Part shown: piece after piece, positions 1-5,753 of the stretch
Numbering within the stretch: the first letter of the stretch is position 1
Layout: the number at the start of each line of letters is the position of its first letter
Assembly: GCA_046727955.1 (NCBI GenBank)
Contig: JBKPDO010000160.1
Coordinates: 1-11,130 of the forward strand
From: DASVXQ01 sp046727955
GTDB lineage: Bacteria; Actinomycetota; CALGFH01
Length of the DNA: 11,130 bases
Direction of reading: 5' to 3'
Notes under the pieces: model-generated
Seen by the model: only the letters and a program-made list of their open reading frames with translations
Told to the model about the DNA's origin: nothing
The model's database searches: none
Program-made: the position numbers and the translations under genes

Positions 1-2
1 AT

Positions 3-152
3 CCGGTCCTGCTCGGCAGCGGCAAGCGGCTGTTCGCCGAGGGCACGGTGCCGACCGCGCTGCGGCTGGTGGAGTCGGCGACCTTCAGCAAGGGCGCCGT
101 GCACCTCATCTACGAGCGCGCCGGCAAGCCGACCTTCGGCAGCATGGCCTAG
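3..152 (+). CDS. Dihydrofolate reductase family protein, C-terminal end (partial)
   Basis: The window opens inside this gene; the first complete codon is at position 3 and the stop is TAG at 150-152. The 49 visible residues begin PVLLGSGKRLF and contain LRLVESATFSKGAVHLIYER. This matches the end of the RibD C-terminal / dihydrofolate-reductase-like fold: a PVLLGxGxRLF strand and turn, then a strand of the type L-x-L-V-x-S-x-x-F-x-x-G-x-x-x-L-x-Y. Family members are cytoplasmic NADPH-dependent reductases, but many stand-alone copies have no known substrate, so none is assigned. A perfect hairpin starts 5 bases after the stop, so this is probably the last gene of its transcription unit. The N-terminal NADPH-binding part lies outside the window. 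Confidence 0.8.
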   Translation, partial: PVLLGSGKRLFAEGTVPTALRLVESATFSKGAVHLIYERAGKPTFGSMA

Positions 153-156
153 ACCG

Positions 157-195
157 CCGGGTGGCCCGGGGGTGAGACACCCCCGGGCCACCCGG
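157..195 (+). terminator. Perfect hairpin, probable intrinsic terminator
   Basis: Positions 157-174 and 178-195 are perfectly complementary (18 bp, 3-nt loop AGA at 175-177). The stem is almost entirely G and C and starts 5 bases after the reductase stop. No T-tract follows, which is common for actinobacterial terminators. Symmetry means it could also work on the other strand. Confidence 0.75.
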
Positions 196-531
196 CAGGC
201 TAACCCGGATCCGCTGTCGCCGGGGTCCCCGTCGGCACCGCGGCGTCGGTGGGGGCGTCGGTGGGGGCGGGTCTTGCTGCTGGCGCTGTTGGCGCCGCTG
301 GTCGCGGGGGTGTTCGGGTGGTTCCGCCCGACCGAAGCGCTGCGGCTGGGGTTGTCGCTGGTGTTCATACCCATTGTGAACACCGCTGTGATTACCGCGA
401 TGGAGTACGACGGGGTGATATCGATATTCCCCAAGGGGGCACGACCACGCTGGATCGTGTGGGCGGTCGCGGTCGCCGGCGGGGTGCTGTGCGGCGTTGC
501 GGCCCTTGTTGGCGCGTGGCTGGCGCGCTGA
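172..531 (+). CDS. Small predicted membrane protein, three TM helices, start uncertain
   Basis: No family is recognised. Read from GTG 172 the frame gives 119 residues: a Pro/Arg-rich N-terminal part (about 1-33), then hydrophobic segments at about 34-51, 57-77 and 94-117. Two short polar linkers separate them, one being E-Y-D-G with a later P-K-G-A-R-P-R. The pattern fits a small inner-membrane protein. The start is doubtful because GTG 172 lies inside the terminator hairpin of the preceding gene; TTG 274 just before the first helix and GTG 310 are in-frame alternatives, and neither has a clear Shine-Dalgarno. A 12-bp unit is duplicated in tandem at 244-267 and encodes the RRWGRRWGR stretch, which may also be non-coding. 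Reality of the gene rests on the three well-formed hydrophobic segments. Confidence 0.5.
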   Translation: MRHPRATRQANPDPLSPGSPSAPRRRWGRRWGRVLLLALLAPLVAGVFGWFRPTEALRLGLSLVFIPIVNTAVITAMEYDGVISIFPKGARPRWIVWAVAVAGGVLCGVAALVGAWLAR

Positions 532-843
532 GCGGCCGTGCCGCGCGGGGCCGGTCACGTTGACGTCCTCCCCTCCGGGACCCGGTTGGCCGCCAGGGTG
601 CCACGCCACAGCTCCAGCTCCGCTCGCAGGCGTGGCAGCGGGGCGGTGCGCGAGGTGGCCAGGCCGCGGCTGTTCTTCCTGGCCCGCAAGGGACCCCGCG
701 ACCGTGTCCCCGAACCAGGGTGTTGCTCAAAGTCGGTCTGCGCAGGGCGCCACGAGGCCCTCTCGGGTCTCGGAACCCTGCTACGGCTGCCGCTCCGGTA
801 AGTGACGGCCGCCTCGATGACTCCGCCGCTTCTGGGCTGCAGC
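532..843. other. Gene-poor stretch, possible transposon debris
   Basis: About 310 bases between the membrane protein and the IS1182 remnant. Several frames stay open because stops are rare at this GC content, but none gives a recognisable domain or has a convincing start. On the minus strand a frame ending at 555 gives a more protein-like tail (LPRLRAELELWRGTLAANR) that could be the end of a decayed transposase. The stretch TTGACGTCCTCCCC at about 560-573 resembles sequences seen at ends of IS200/IS605-type elements. Neither observation is enough to name an element. The downstream end of the IS1182 copy should also lie here; no inverted-repeat partner is visible in the window. Confidence 0.4.
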
Positions 844-1386
844 TCAGGTGGTCGCCGACGCGGCCGCTGGCCGCACGAGCGTGTGCCGCCACAGTTTGAG
901 CAAGTTGTGAGTGCCGCACAGCAGCTTCCACTCCGCCTGGCAGGCGGCCAGGCCACGGCGCAAGAACCGCCGGGCGCCCTGCTGCTCCTTGATCTGGCCG
1001 AACACCGGCTCGACGGTCTCCTTGCGCTTGGCATAACGCGCCTTGCCGTCCTCGCTGGCCAGCTTGGCCTTCATGGCGGCACGAAGGTCGTCGCTCCTGG
1101 ACGCGGACGGCTTGCCGTCCTTGCGGGGCTTGCCCTGCCGACCGTGCCTGGCCGGCGGGATGTACAGCTCTGGGGCGTTGGGGATGGTGGTGAGGTTGTC
1201 GATCGACCAGTAGCCGGAGTCGGCCAGCAGCGCTTCGGGTCGCTCGTCGATGCCCGCGGCGGCCAGCGTGGCGGCGGTCGCTTCCAGTATGGGCTCGAGC
1301 TGCTGCACGTCGTTGGCTTCATCGGTGAGCTCGGCGGCCACGACGAGCTCGGAGCTATCGTTCAGCGATTCGTGCCGAATCATCAC
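844..1386 (-). pseudogene. IS1182-family transposase, C-terminal remnant
   Basis: The minus-strand frame encodes 180 residues matching the C-terminal half of actinobacterial IS1182-type DDE transposases. Visible landmarks are VVAAELTDEANDVQQLEP, LLADSGYWS with the second catalytic Asp (residue 56), the basic linker IPPARHGRQGKPRKDGKP, the catalytic Glu in TVEPVFGQIKEQQGARRF (residue 126), and the terminal GTHNLLKLWRH. The first catalytic Asp and the N-terminal DNA-binding half are missing. Similarity seems to stop near residue 12 (about position 1350), where a GYNAQA-type motif would be expected; instead the frame reads MMIRHESLNDSS. The apparent ATG at 1386 is therefore probably incidental. 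No transposition is expected from this copy. Full-length relatives are roughly 450-550 residues. Confidence 0.85.
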
Positions 1387-1632
1387 GGGCCTTCGTCGCC
1401 GGCCAGCAGGGAACCGGTCCTTACCTTCGTGGCCACCGGCATGACTGTCTGCTTGTGCGATATCTCCAGGCAGCGTGTCAGCGACCCCGCTGTTGAGCGG
1501 ACCTGCAAGTGCGCCGTGAGCTGCTGAGCACGCCGTAAATCAGCAGCCGGCGCTGATCGCGGGCGGCGGTGAGACCGCCGTAAGCCACCTGTGAGCGCAC
1601 TGCTCCCTCCGATCTCTTGGAGGAGCTCGCTC
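1387..1632 (+). other. Junction and leader region upstream of the 1633 gene
   Basis: No gene is seen on either strand. It spans the break in the IS1182 remnant and the 5' leader of the next plus-strand gene. A 7-bp hairpin with a GAG loop lies at 1564-1580 (CGGCGGT / ACCGCCG). No convincing -35/-10 pair was found. Confidence 0.4.
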
Positions 1633-2112
1633 ATGACTGAACCGTCGCCGTTCGCCGTGCTGGAGGACACCTTCCAGCTGCTGGGCGCGGAGCCCGCTCC
1701 GCTCGCCGTGGATGGCCAACAGCTTGGACACGGGTTGCCGTGCCGGCAGATCCCGATCGCAGAGGTCCGCGCACTCCTCACCCGACCCACCGCCTCCAGC
1801 GAACTCCACGACCAGGGCATCGAAGCAGTCCTTGGCCGCATGCGGCAGCAGCGGGCGGCCTGGGTGGTGGCGCTCAGCGGCTTGGTGCTTCCCGGCCTTC
1901 GCTGCCTTGCGGAACAAATGACAACCTCGCACGACCAGCGGCTGCCGCTGGATGTCGAGGCTGCGCTACTGTCGCGGCTGCTGGCGGCGACGCGCCGGCC
2001 ACCGCCAGCTGCCCATCGCTTGGCCAGGCACCTACTCCAACTGGCCCAGGCGTCCCACGCACGAACCTGCGAGGCCGCTCGCATCGCCCGACCCGATGAT
2101 CACGGGGGGTGA
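1633..2112 (+). CDS. Integrative-element-associated hypothetical protein, possibly C-terminally truncated
   Basis: ATG 1633 is chosen because GGAGGAG at 1619-1625 gives a strong Shine-Dalgarno with 7-nt spacing; the frame is open further upstream without such a site. The product is 159 residues. It carries PFAVLEDTFQLL, then PLAVDGQQLGHGLP (about 23-36), IPIAEVRALL and AWVVALSGLVLPGLR (about 75-89). From memory these motifs match an uncharacterised actinobacterial family common in plasmids and integrative elements (ALGHGLP...IPLDELR...PAWVVG...LPGLR). I recall the relatives as longer, with a further C-terminal part resembling a sigma-factor-like HTH; here the frame stops after ARIARPDDHGG. 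The copy may thus be truncated, in keeping with transposon debris on both sides. Function is unknown; family identity is from pattern memory and untested. Confidence 0.6.
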   Translation: MTEPSPFAVLEDTFQLLGAEPAPLAVDGQQLGHGLPCRQIPIAEVRALLTRPTASSELHDQGIEAVLGRMRQQRAAWVVALSGLVLPGLRCLAEQMTTSHDQRLPLDVEAALLSRLLAATRRPPPAAHRLARHLLQLAQASHARTCEAARIARPDDHGG

Positions 2113-2137
2113 AGCTTCGGTGGTCAAGCTGGATCGC

Positions 2138-2272
2138 TCACCATTTGGGCAGCTGCTGTACGAACCAGACCGCCTGCAGGCAGTGACAGCGTTGCAGCAA
2201 GCCGGCCAGTTCGCCCAGCTTGACGGCGACGCCGTCCAGCTGGCGTTGCAGTGCCTGGCTGTTGCCCGCCAT
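2138..2272 (-). CDS. Possible 44-residue ORF, unknown function
   Basis: The minus strand from ATG 2272 to TGA 2138 reads MAGNSQALQRQLDGVAVKLG and ends in WFVQQLPKW. The first 28 residues form an amphipathic helix with regular Leu/Val spacing, and third positions are mostly G/C, so it looks more protein-like than the overlapping frames. There is no good Shine-Dalgarno and the frame stays open upstream to the transposon end at about 2283. It may be the tail of a gene cut by the transposon insertion rather than a free-standing gene. Right-flank DNA beyond 5500 does not obviously supply the missing N-terminal part. Confidence 0.25.
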   Translation of the reverse strand: MAGNSQALQRQLDGVAVKLGELAGLLQRCHCLQAVWFVQQLPKW

Positions 2273-2282
2273 TCGGCGTGAG

Positions 2283-2308
2283 CATGTAGGCGTCGTTGCT
2301 GGTGAGCA
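2283..2308 (+). repeat. Proposed left terminal inverted repeat of the transposon
   Basis: Reading inward it shares three blocks in the same order with the right end: CATGT (2283-2287), GCGTCG (2290-2295; GCGACG on the right) and TGAGCA (2303-2308). Spacing differs by 2 and 1 bases between blocks. The left end is therefore an imperfect match, and its assignment also leans on its position just beyond the operon terminator. Confidence 0.45.
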
Positions 2309-2323
2309 TGCTGGGGATGTGGG

Positions 2324-2354
2324 AAGCCCCGCCGGGCGGTGCCGGGCGGGGCTT
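2324..2354 (-). terminator. Hairpin terminator at the end of the transposon operon
   Basis: AAGCCCCGCC at 2324-2333 pairs perfectly with GGCGGGGCTT at 2345-2354, with an 11-nt loop that can itself form a small GGC/GCC stem. It lies 26 bases beyond the ATPase stop at 2380 and inside the proposed left end. No T-tract follows. Confidence 0.6.
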
Positions 2355-2379
2355 GGTGGTCAGCTTGGCGGCGTGGTGC

Positions 2380-3191
2380 TCACTCGGTCGTGACCTCGGT
2401 GACGGCGGTGCGGGCGGAGGACTCGTCGACGATGCTCTTGTTGGCGGCGAAGGCGGCCAGCAGGGCTTGCAGGGCGAGGTTGTTGACGGCGCGGGGGTAG
2501 CCGCGGCTGGTCTGGTGGAGCAGCGCGACGGCGTCTTCGGCGAACAGGGTGTCGGAGCGTCCGGCCAGCGCGAGGTGGTGGCGCAGGTAGTCGGTGGTCT
2601 CCTCCAAGCTCATGCCGGGCATGTGGTAGCGCACGGCGATGCGCTGGTCGAGGGCAGCGAGCACGCCGAGTTTGATCCTGCGGCGCAGGGTGGGCTGGCC
2701 GACCAACAGGCAGGCGAGCGGGGATGAGCGGTCAAGGTCGTGGTTGGTGAGCATGCGGATGCCTTCGAGCTGGTCGTGGTCGAGCAGGTGGGCTTCGTCG
2801 ATGACCAGCACGGGGTGCGGCCGCGTTCGGCGTGCTCGGTGGCCAGCGCGTCGGTGGCCTGGGGGATGAGGGTGGCGCGGTGGGGGCGGGGGGTGCCGCC
2901 CAGGGCACAGACGATGGCGTGGTGGATGCCGCGGGTGCCCACGGTGGGGTTGGGCAGGTAGATCAGGGTGTGGCGGGTGGGGTCCAGGGCGGCCATGGCG
3001 GCGCGGGCGGCGACGGTCTTGCCGACGCCGACCTCGCCGGTGGGCACGCCCAGGGCGTGCTGGTCGATACCCCAGGTGATGCGGGCGACCGCTTCGGCGT
3101 GGGCGGTGTGGCGGTGCAGCATCTGGGGGGCGAGGTCGCGGCCGAACGGCATACGGGTGAACCCGTAGGTGGCTTGGAGACGCTCGATCAT
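2380..3191 (-). pseudogene. AAA+ ATPase of the transposon (ExeA/TniB-like), frameshifted
   Basis: ATG 3191 overlaps the transposase stop in an ATGA arrangement, so translation is likely coupled. The N-terminal part reads YGFTRMPFGRDL, typical of ExeA-like ATPases, then Walker A GEVGVGKT (residues 52-59). After RGRTP (residue 127) the frame changes: VLVIDEAHLLDHDQLEGIR, with Walker B Asp-Glu, follows only in the neighbouring frame. Adding one C to the CCCC run (GGGG at 2812-2815 on the plus strand) restores a continuous 270-residue protein that ends at 2380 and includes LACLLVGQPTLRRRI and SRGYPRAVNNLALQAL. Without the correction the product stops at 2610 after 193 residues and lacks Walker B. 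The known role of such partners is to bind ATP, stimulate the transposase and help choose target DNA. The shift could be real decay, a sequencing error, or less likely programmed. Confidence 0.8.
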
Positions 3192-4696
3192 GCGGGCTCC
3201 TGGTCGGGGTCGGGGTCGGTGAGGGTGAGCTGGCCAGGGATCTGGAGGTGGACGTGGCCGTCGTGGTCGCCGGCGGGCGTGGGGTCGGGCCGACCGGTGA
3301 GGACGCCGGTGAGCCGTGGGTGGCGGTGGCCGTCGGCGTCGAGGTCGGCATCGGCCAGGGCGGCGTAGTTGATCCGGTGAGCGAGCTGGTGCTGGTGGGC
3401 GGCGTCCAGCAGGCGCAGGTAGTCGATGCCGGTCTGCGGTGGGGGTTGGGCGTCGGGCTGTTCGGGGCGGGCCTTGGGGTGGGCGTGGCGGCCGATCCGG
3501 TAGGCGACCGCCTTGCCGAAGGTGCGCTGCTGGTAGCGGACCTGGATGTCGGTGAGGTCGAAGGGGTCGAAGACCAACTCGACCTTGCGGCCGACCAGCA
3601 GCGGGTCGACCTGGTAGGTGTTGGCATGCAGCGACACGGTCGCGCTGGTGGTGACGGTGCGGTGCTCGGCCCACAAGAACGCCTCGCGGAGCTGGGCGGG
3701 GGTGGGCCGGGGCAGCGGGGTGGGCAGGCCCTCCCGCCAGCGTCGCAGTGGTGGCGCGCCGGTCTCGGAGTGGACCCGGGGGTGGTATGAGGTCTCCACC
3801 CAGGCGACCAGCAGGCGGTTCAGCTCGGCCAGGTCGGCGATGCGGTCGGCGCCCTCGCCGCCCAGTTCGATCAGGAACTGGCTGCGGACGGTGCGGAAGA
3901 ACCGCTCGATCTTGCCGCGGCCTTGGGGTCGGGCGGGGGTGGAGTGCACCAGCCTGATGCCAAGGACCGCGCAGGCGCGCAGCAGCCAGGAGTCCACAAA
4001 CGGCGAGCCGTTGTCCACATAGATCTGCTCGGGCACGCCACGGGCGGCCAGCGCGGGCCGCAGCGCCGCGGCGAGCCGGACGGTGTCTTCGTGGTAGCCG
4101 AACCGGGCGGCCATCACCGCCCGGGAGTGGTCGTCGATGAAGCAGAACAGGATGGTCTTGCGCCCGGTGATGACCGGGCCGTGCAGCGCATCGCCGGTCC
4201 ACAGCTCGTTGGGCCGGTCGGCTTCGAACCGGCCGAATACCACCGGGTCGGCCGGGACCGCGCGGTCGAGCTCCAGTCGCACGAAGTGGCGCTGCAGGGT
4301 CCGGTCCGATGGCGCCCAGCCGGACTGGGCGCGCAGGATCCTTGTGACCTGCGCGGCGGTGCGCTGTGGGTGTTCCCGCTTGAGCGCCGCGGCCATCGCC
4401 AGCACCTCGGCCGGGGTGCGCGGCGTCACCCGCGCGGGGGTCGGCACCAAGGCTTCGAACCCGCCAACCCGCCACCAGCGGATCCACCGGTCGATCGTCT
4501 GGCGTGATACCCGCACCGGCTCACCGAACGGGCCCGGGTGGGTGCGTTCGGCCAGCTCGCGGACCAGCCGGCCGCGCTGGCGGCTGGTCAGGGCTGGGTC
4601 CAGCGCGTCCTGGATGAGCTCGTAGCGGAACAACGCCATCCGGCGGGCCCGCTCGGCCTTGCGTCTGGTCTCGTCGTCGGCGTGGGACTGGGGCAC
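3188..4696 (-). CDS. DDE transposase, IS481/Mu-like with C-terminal beta-barrel domain
   Basis: GTG 4696 is chosen because AGGAGG lies 6 bases upstream; GTG 4714 is an alternative that would make that site part of the coding sequence. The product is 502 residues. An N-terminal helical region leads to an HTH (VSRQTIDRWIRWW, about 63-75), then a second winged-helix-like part. The RNase-H-like integrase core follows: Asp169 in ELWTGDALHG, Asp228 in IYVDNGSPF and Glu264 in GRGKIERFFRTVR. The last two are 35 residues apart, a textbook DD35E arrangement. Downstream, VSLHANTYQVDPLLVGRKVELVFDPFDL is the Mu-type C-terminal domain, shared with transposases that work with an ATPase. It cuts and joins the transposon ends. 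Gene order and overlap with the ATPase support a two-component machine. All catalytic residues are present, so this gene itself looks intact. Confidence 0.9.
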   Translation of the reverse strand: MPQSHADDETRRKAERARRMALFRYELIQDALDPALTSRQRGRLVRELAERTHPGPFGEPVRVSRQTIDRWIRWWRVGGFEALVPTPARVTPRTPAEVLAMAAALKREHPQRTAAQVTRILRAQSGWAPSDRTLQRHFVRLELDRAVPADPVVFGRFEADRPNELWTGDALHGPVITGRKTILFCFIDDHSRAVMAARFGYHEDTVRLAAALRPALAARGVPEQIYVDNGSPFVDSWLLRACAVLGIRLVHSTPARPQGRGKIERFFRTVRSQFLIELGGEGADRIADLAELNRLLVAWVETSYHPRVHSETGAPPLRRWREGLPTPLPRPTPAQLREAFLWAEHRTVTTSATVSLHANTYQVDPLLVGRKVELVFDPFDLTDIQVRYQQRTFGKAVAYRIGRHAHPKARPEQPDAQPPPQTGIDYLRLLDAAHQHQLAHRINYAALADADLDADGHRHPRLTGVLTGRPDPTPAGDHDGHVHLQIPGQLTLTDPDPDQEPA

Positions 4697-4764
4697 CTGT
4701 GGCCTCCTCGGCACGGGGGAGCGATCCCTTGCGGGAACGCTGTGGGATCGGTCGCGCCGAGGCT

Positions 4765-4793
4765 CCCCTGGCCAGCGCTGGCCTCACCAGGGG
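4765..4793. repeat. Palindromes in the spacer before the transposase
   Basis: GGCCAGCGCTGGCC at 4770-4783 is a perfect 14-base palindrome, and CCCCTGG at 4765-4771 can instead pair with CCAGGGG at 4787-4793. They sit at the stop codon (4784-4786) of the DUF6431-like gene. A further pair CGATCCC/GGGATCG lies at about 4732-4750. They may fold the mRNA between the first and second genes, as a weak terminator or attenuator, or bind a protein dimer. Confidence 0.4.
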
Positions 4794-5419
4794 CAGGTCG
4801 TGTTGCCCACCTCCACCCTGCTCCCGGGCGAAAGCAGCCGCCCGCCGGTGACGGCGCAGGCCGGCTCCCACGGCGACAACCCGACCAGCAACGGCCACCG
4901 ACCAGTGACCGCGCCCATCGCGGCAACGATCGCGGCCACCGCGTCTCCAAGCGCCGACCCCTGCGGCCCGGGCACCGGCGGGTCCGCGTCCAGCTCGCAC
5001 AGCAACGCGGTGAACGCCGCCCGCAGCCATGTTGCCTGCGCGGCGAACCGGCGCAGCCACCCCCGCACTGTCGCCGCCGGGCGGCCAAGCCGCTCAGCGA
5101 TCCGCCGATGCCCCCACCCGGCCGCCCTGGCCACCAGGGCGGCACCGATCACCACCGCCACGTCCGCCCGCCTGAGCAGCGCGCCGACCGGCAGCAGCAC
5201 GTGCGTGCGCCGACACCCGACACACCGCGCCCGCCGGGGTTGCAGCCGCCACCGCAGGCCGCCCGCACCGCGCAGCACCCGCGGCCGCGCATGGCCCCAC
5301 GGCCCCAGCCGACTCCCGCACCCCGGATGCGGACACCCAAGCCGGCCCGCAACAAGTCGCTCCTCGACGTCCCTCGCGTCCTTGCCTACCGTGAGCACTG
5401 GTGCCTCCGTGCACCGCAT
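4784..5419 (-). CDS. Zinc-ribbon and helix-turn-helix protein, DUF6431-like
   Basis: ATG 5419 is chosen because GGGAGGG lies 4-5 bases upstream; the frame is open to 5542 but that would cross the proposed transposon end. The product is 211 residues. It has a four-cysteine zinc ribbon: C29-PHPG-C34 and C66-VG-C69, separated by GPWGHARP and an Arg-rich stretch, then RRTHVLLP. An HTH-like segment GHRRIAERLGRPAATVRGWL (about 103-122) follows. This layout matches what I recall of DUF6431 proteins, often found beside transposases of this type in actinobacteria. It is the first gene of the transposon, 87 bases ahead of the transposase. A DNA-binding role in target choice (compare zinc-binding TniQ/TnsD proteins) or in regulation fits, but no function is established. 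The Shine-Dalgarno is inside a strong hairpin. Confidence 0.75.
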   Translation of the reverse strand: MRCTEAPVLTVGKDARDVEERLVAGRLGCPHPGCGSRLGPWGHARPRVLRGAGGLRWRLQPRRARCVGCRRTHVLLPVGALLRRADVAVVIGAALVARAAGWGHRRIAERLGRPAATVRGWLRRFAAQATWLRAAFTALLCELDADPPVPGPQGSALGDAVAAIVAAMGAVTGRWPLLVGLSPWEPACAVTGGRLLSPGSRVEVGNTTCPW

Positions 5420-5421
5420 GC

Positions 5422-5461
5422 GGCCCTCCCGGCGGCTCGACCAAAGACAGCCGGGAGGGCC
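5422..5461 (-). promoter_or_regulatory. Hairpin burying the ribosome binding site of the DUF6431-like gene
   Basis: On the minus-strand transcript the arm 5461-5450 (GGCCCTCCCGGC) pairs perfectly with the arm 5433-5422 (GCCGGGAGGGCC): 12 bp, with a 16-nt loop. The second arm contains GGGAGGG, two bases from the ATG. Transcripts including both arms would have the site blocked; transcripts starting after the first arm would not. This is the arrangement by which IS10 and IS50 limit expression from outside promoters. Confidence 0.6.
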
Positions 5462-5477
5462 AACCTCTGCCTGGACG

Positions 5478-5500
5478 TGCTCAGGTTGTCGTCGCACATG
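5478..5500 (-). repeat. Proposed right terminal inverted repeat of the transposon
   Basis: Read on the minus strand from 5500 inward: CATGT (5500-5496), GCGACG (5495-5490), then TGAGCA (5483-5478). The same blocks occur in the same order at the left end. It lies 58 bases upstream of the first transposon gene, as expected for an end. Confidence 0.45.
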
Positions 5501-5505
5501 AACAA

Positions 5506-5528
5506 GGGCAACCCACCAAGGGTTGCCC
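5506..5528 (-). terminator. Terminator-like hairpin just outside the right end
   Basis: GGGCAACCC (5506-5514) and GGGTTGCCC (5520-5528) form a perfect 9-bp stem with a 5-nt loop. On the minus strand the stem is followed by TTGTT, so it would stop minus-strand transcription entering the transposon. No minus-strand gene is visible upstream of it. Confidence 0.5.
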
Positions 5529-5753
5529 CGGACCCTGCTCACCCCCGAAGACGCTGACCTATCCTTCCGTCCTCATAGGGAATGACGGGGAACACCTGGC
5601 ACGAGACGAGTACTTCCGCACGGCCAGCGGACGCTGGGTTCCCGGACGGCCCGACCCGCACGACTTCGTCCCGGCGACATCGCCGCTGTCCGGGTCGGTG
5701 CTGGCAAGCCGATCCTCATCACCGGCTGGCGCACCCTCCATGGCCAGGGCAGG

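Larger units (their letters stand above)
2285..5498 (-). mobile_element. Three-gene transposon (zinc-ribbon protein, DD35E transposase, AAA+ ATPase)
   Basis: Three minus-strand genes packed with small gaps make one unit: a DUF6431-like zinc-ribbon/HTH protein, an IS481/Mu-like transposase and an ExeA/TniB-like ATPase. Boundaries are set by matching imperfect inverted repeats beginning CATGT, left at 2283-2308 and right at 5500-5478. Both give 5'-TGT...ACA-3' termini as in Mu/Tn7-type and IS481-type elements. A terminator hairpin closes the operon at 2324-2354. No target-site duplication is evident next to the proposed ends, so the exact ends may be off or one flank has changed. The ATPase frameshift suggests this copy may be inactive. 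A transposase paired with an ATPase places it functionally nearer Tn552/Tn5053/Mu than to single-gene IS481 elements. Confidence 0.7.

Noticed and set aside
802..1527. Plus-strand open frame of 241 codons
   Set aside because: It is antisense to the IS1182 transposase remnant, whose conserved motifs are unambiguous on the minus strand.
1383..2084. Minus-strand open frame of 233 codons
   Set aside because: Ser/Arg-rich without motifs and opposite the plus-strand gene with a strong Shine-Dalgarno at 1633.
3248..3790. Val/Gly-rich plus-strand frames opposite the transposase and ATPase
   Set aside because: Low-complexity mirror images of the minus-strand genes, with no domain motifs.
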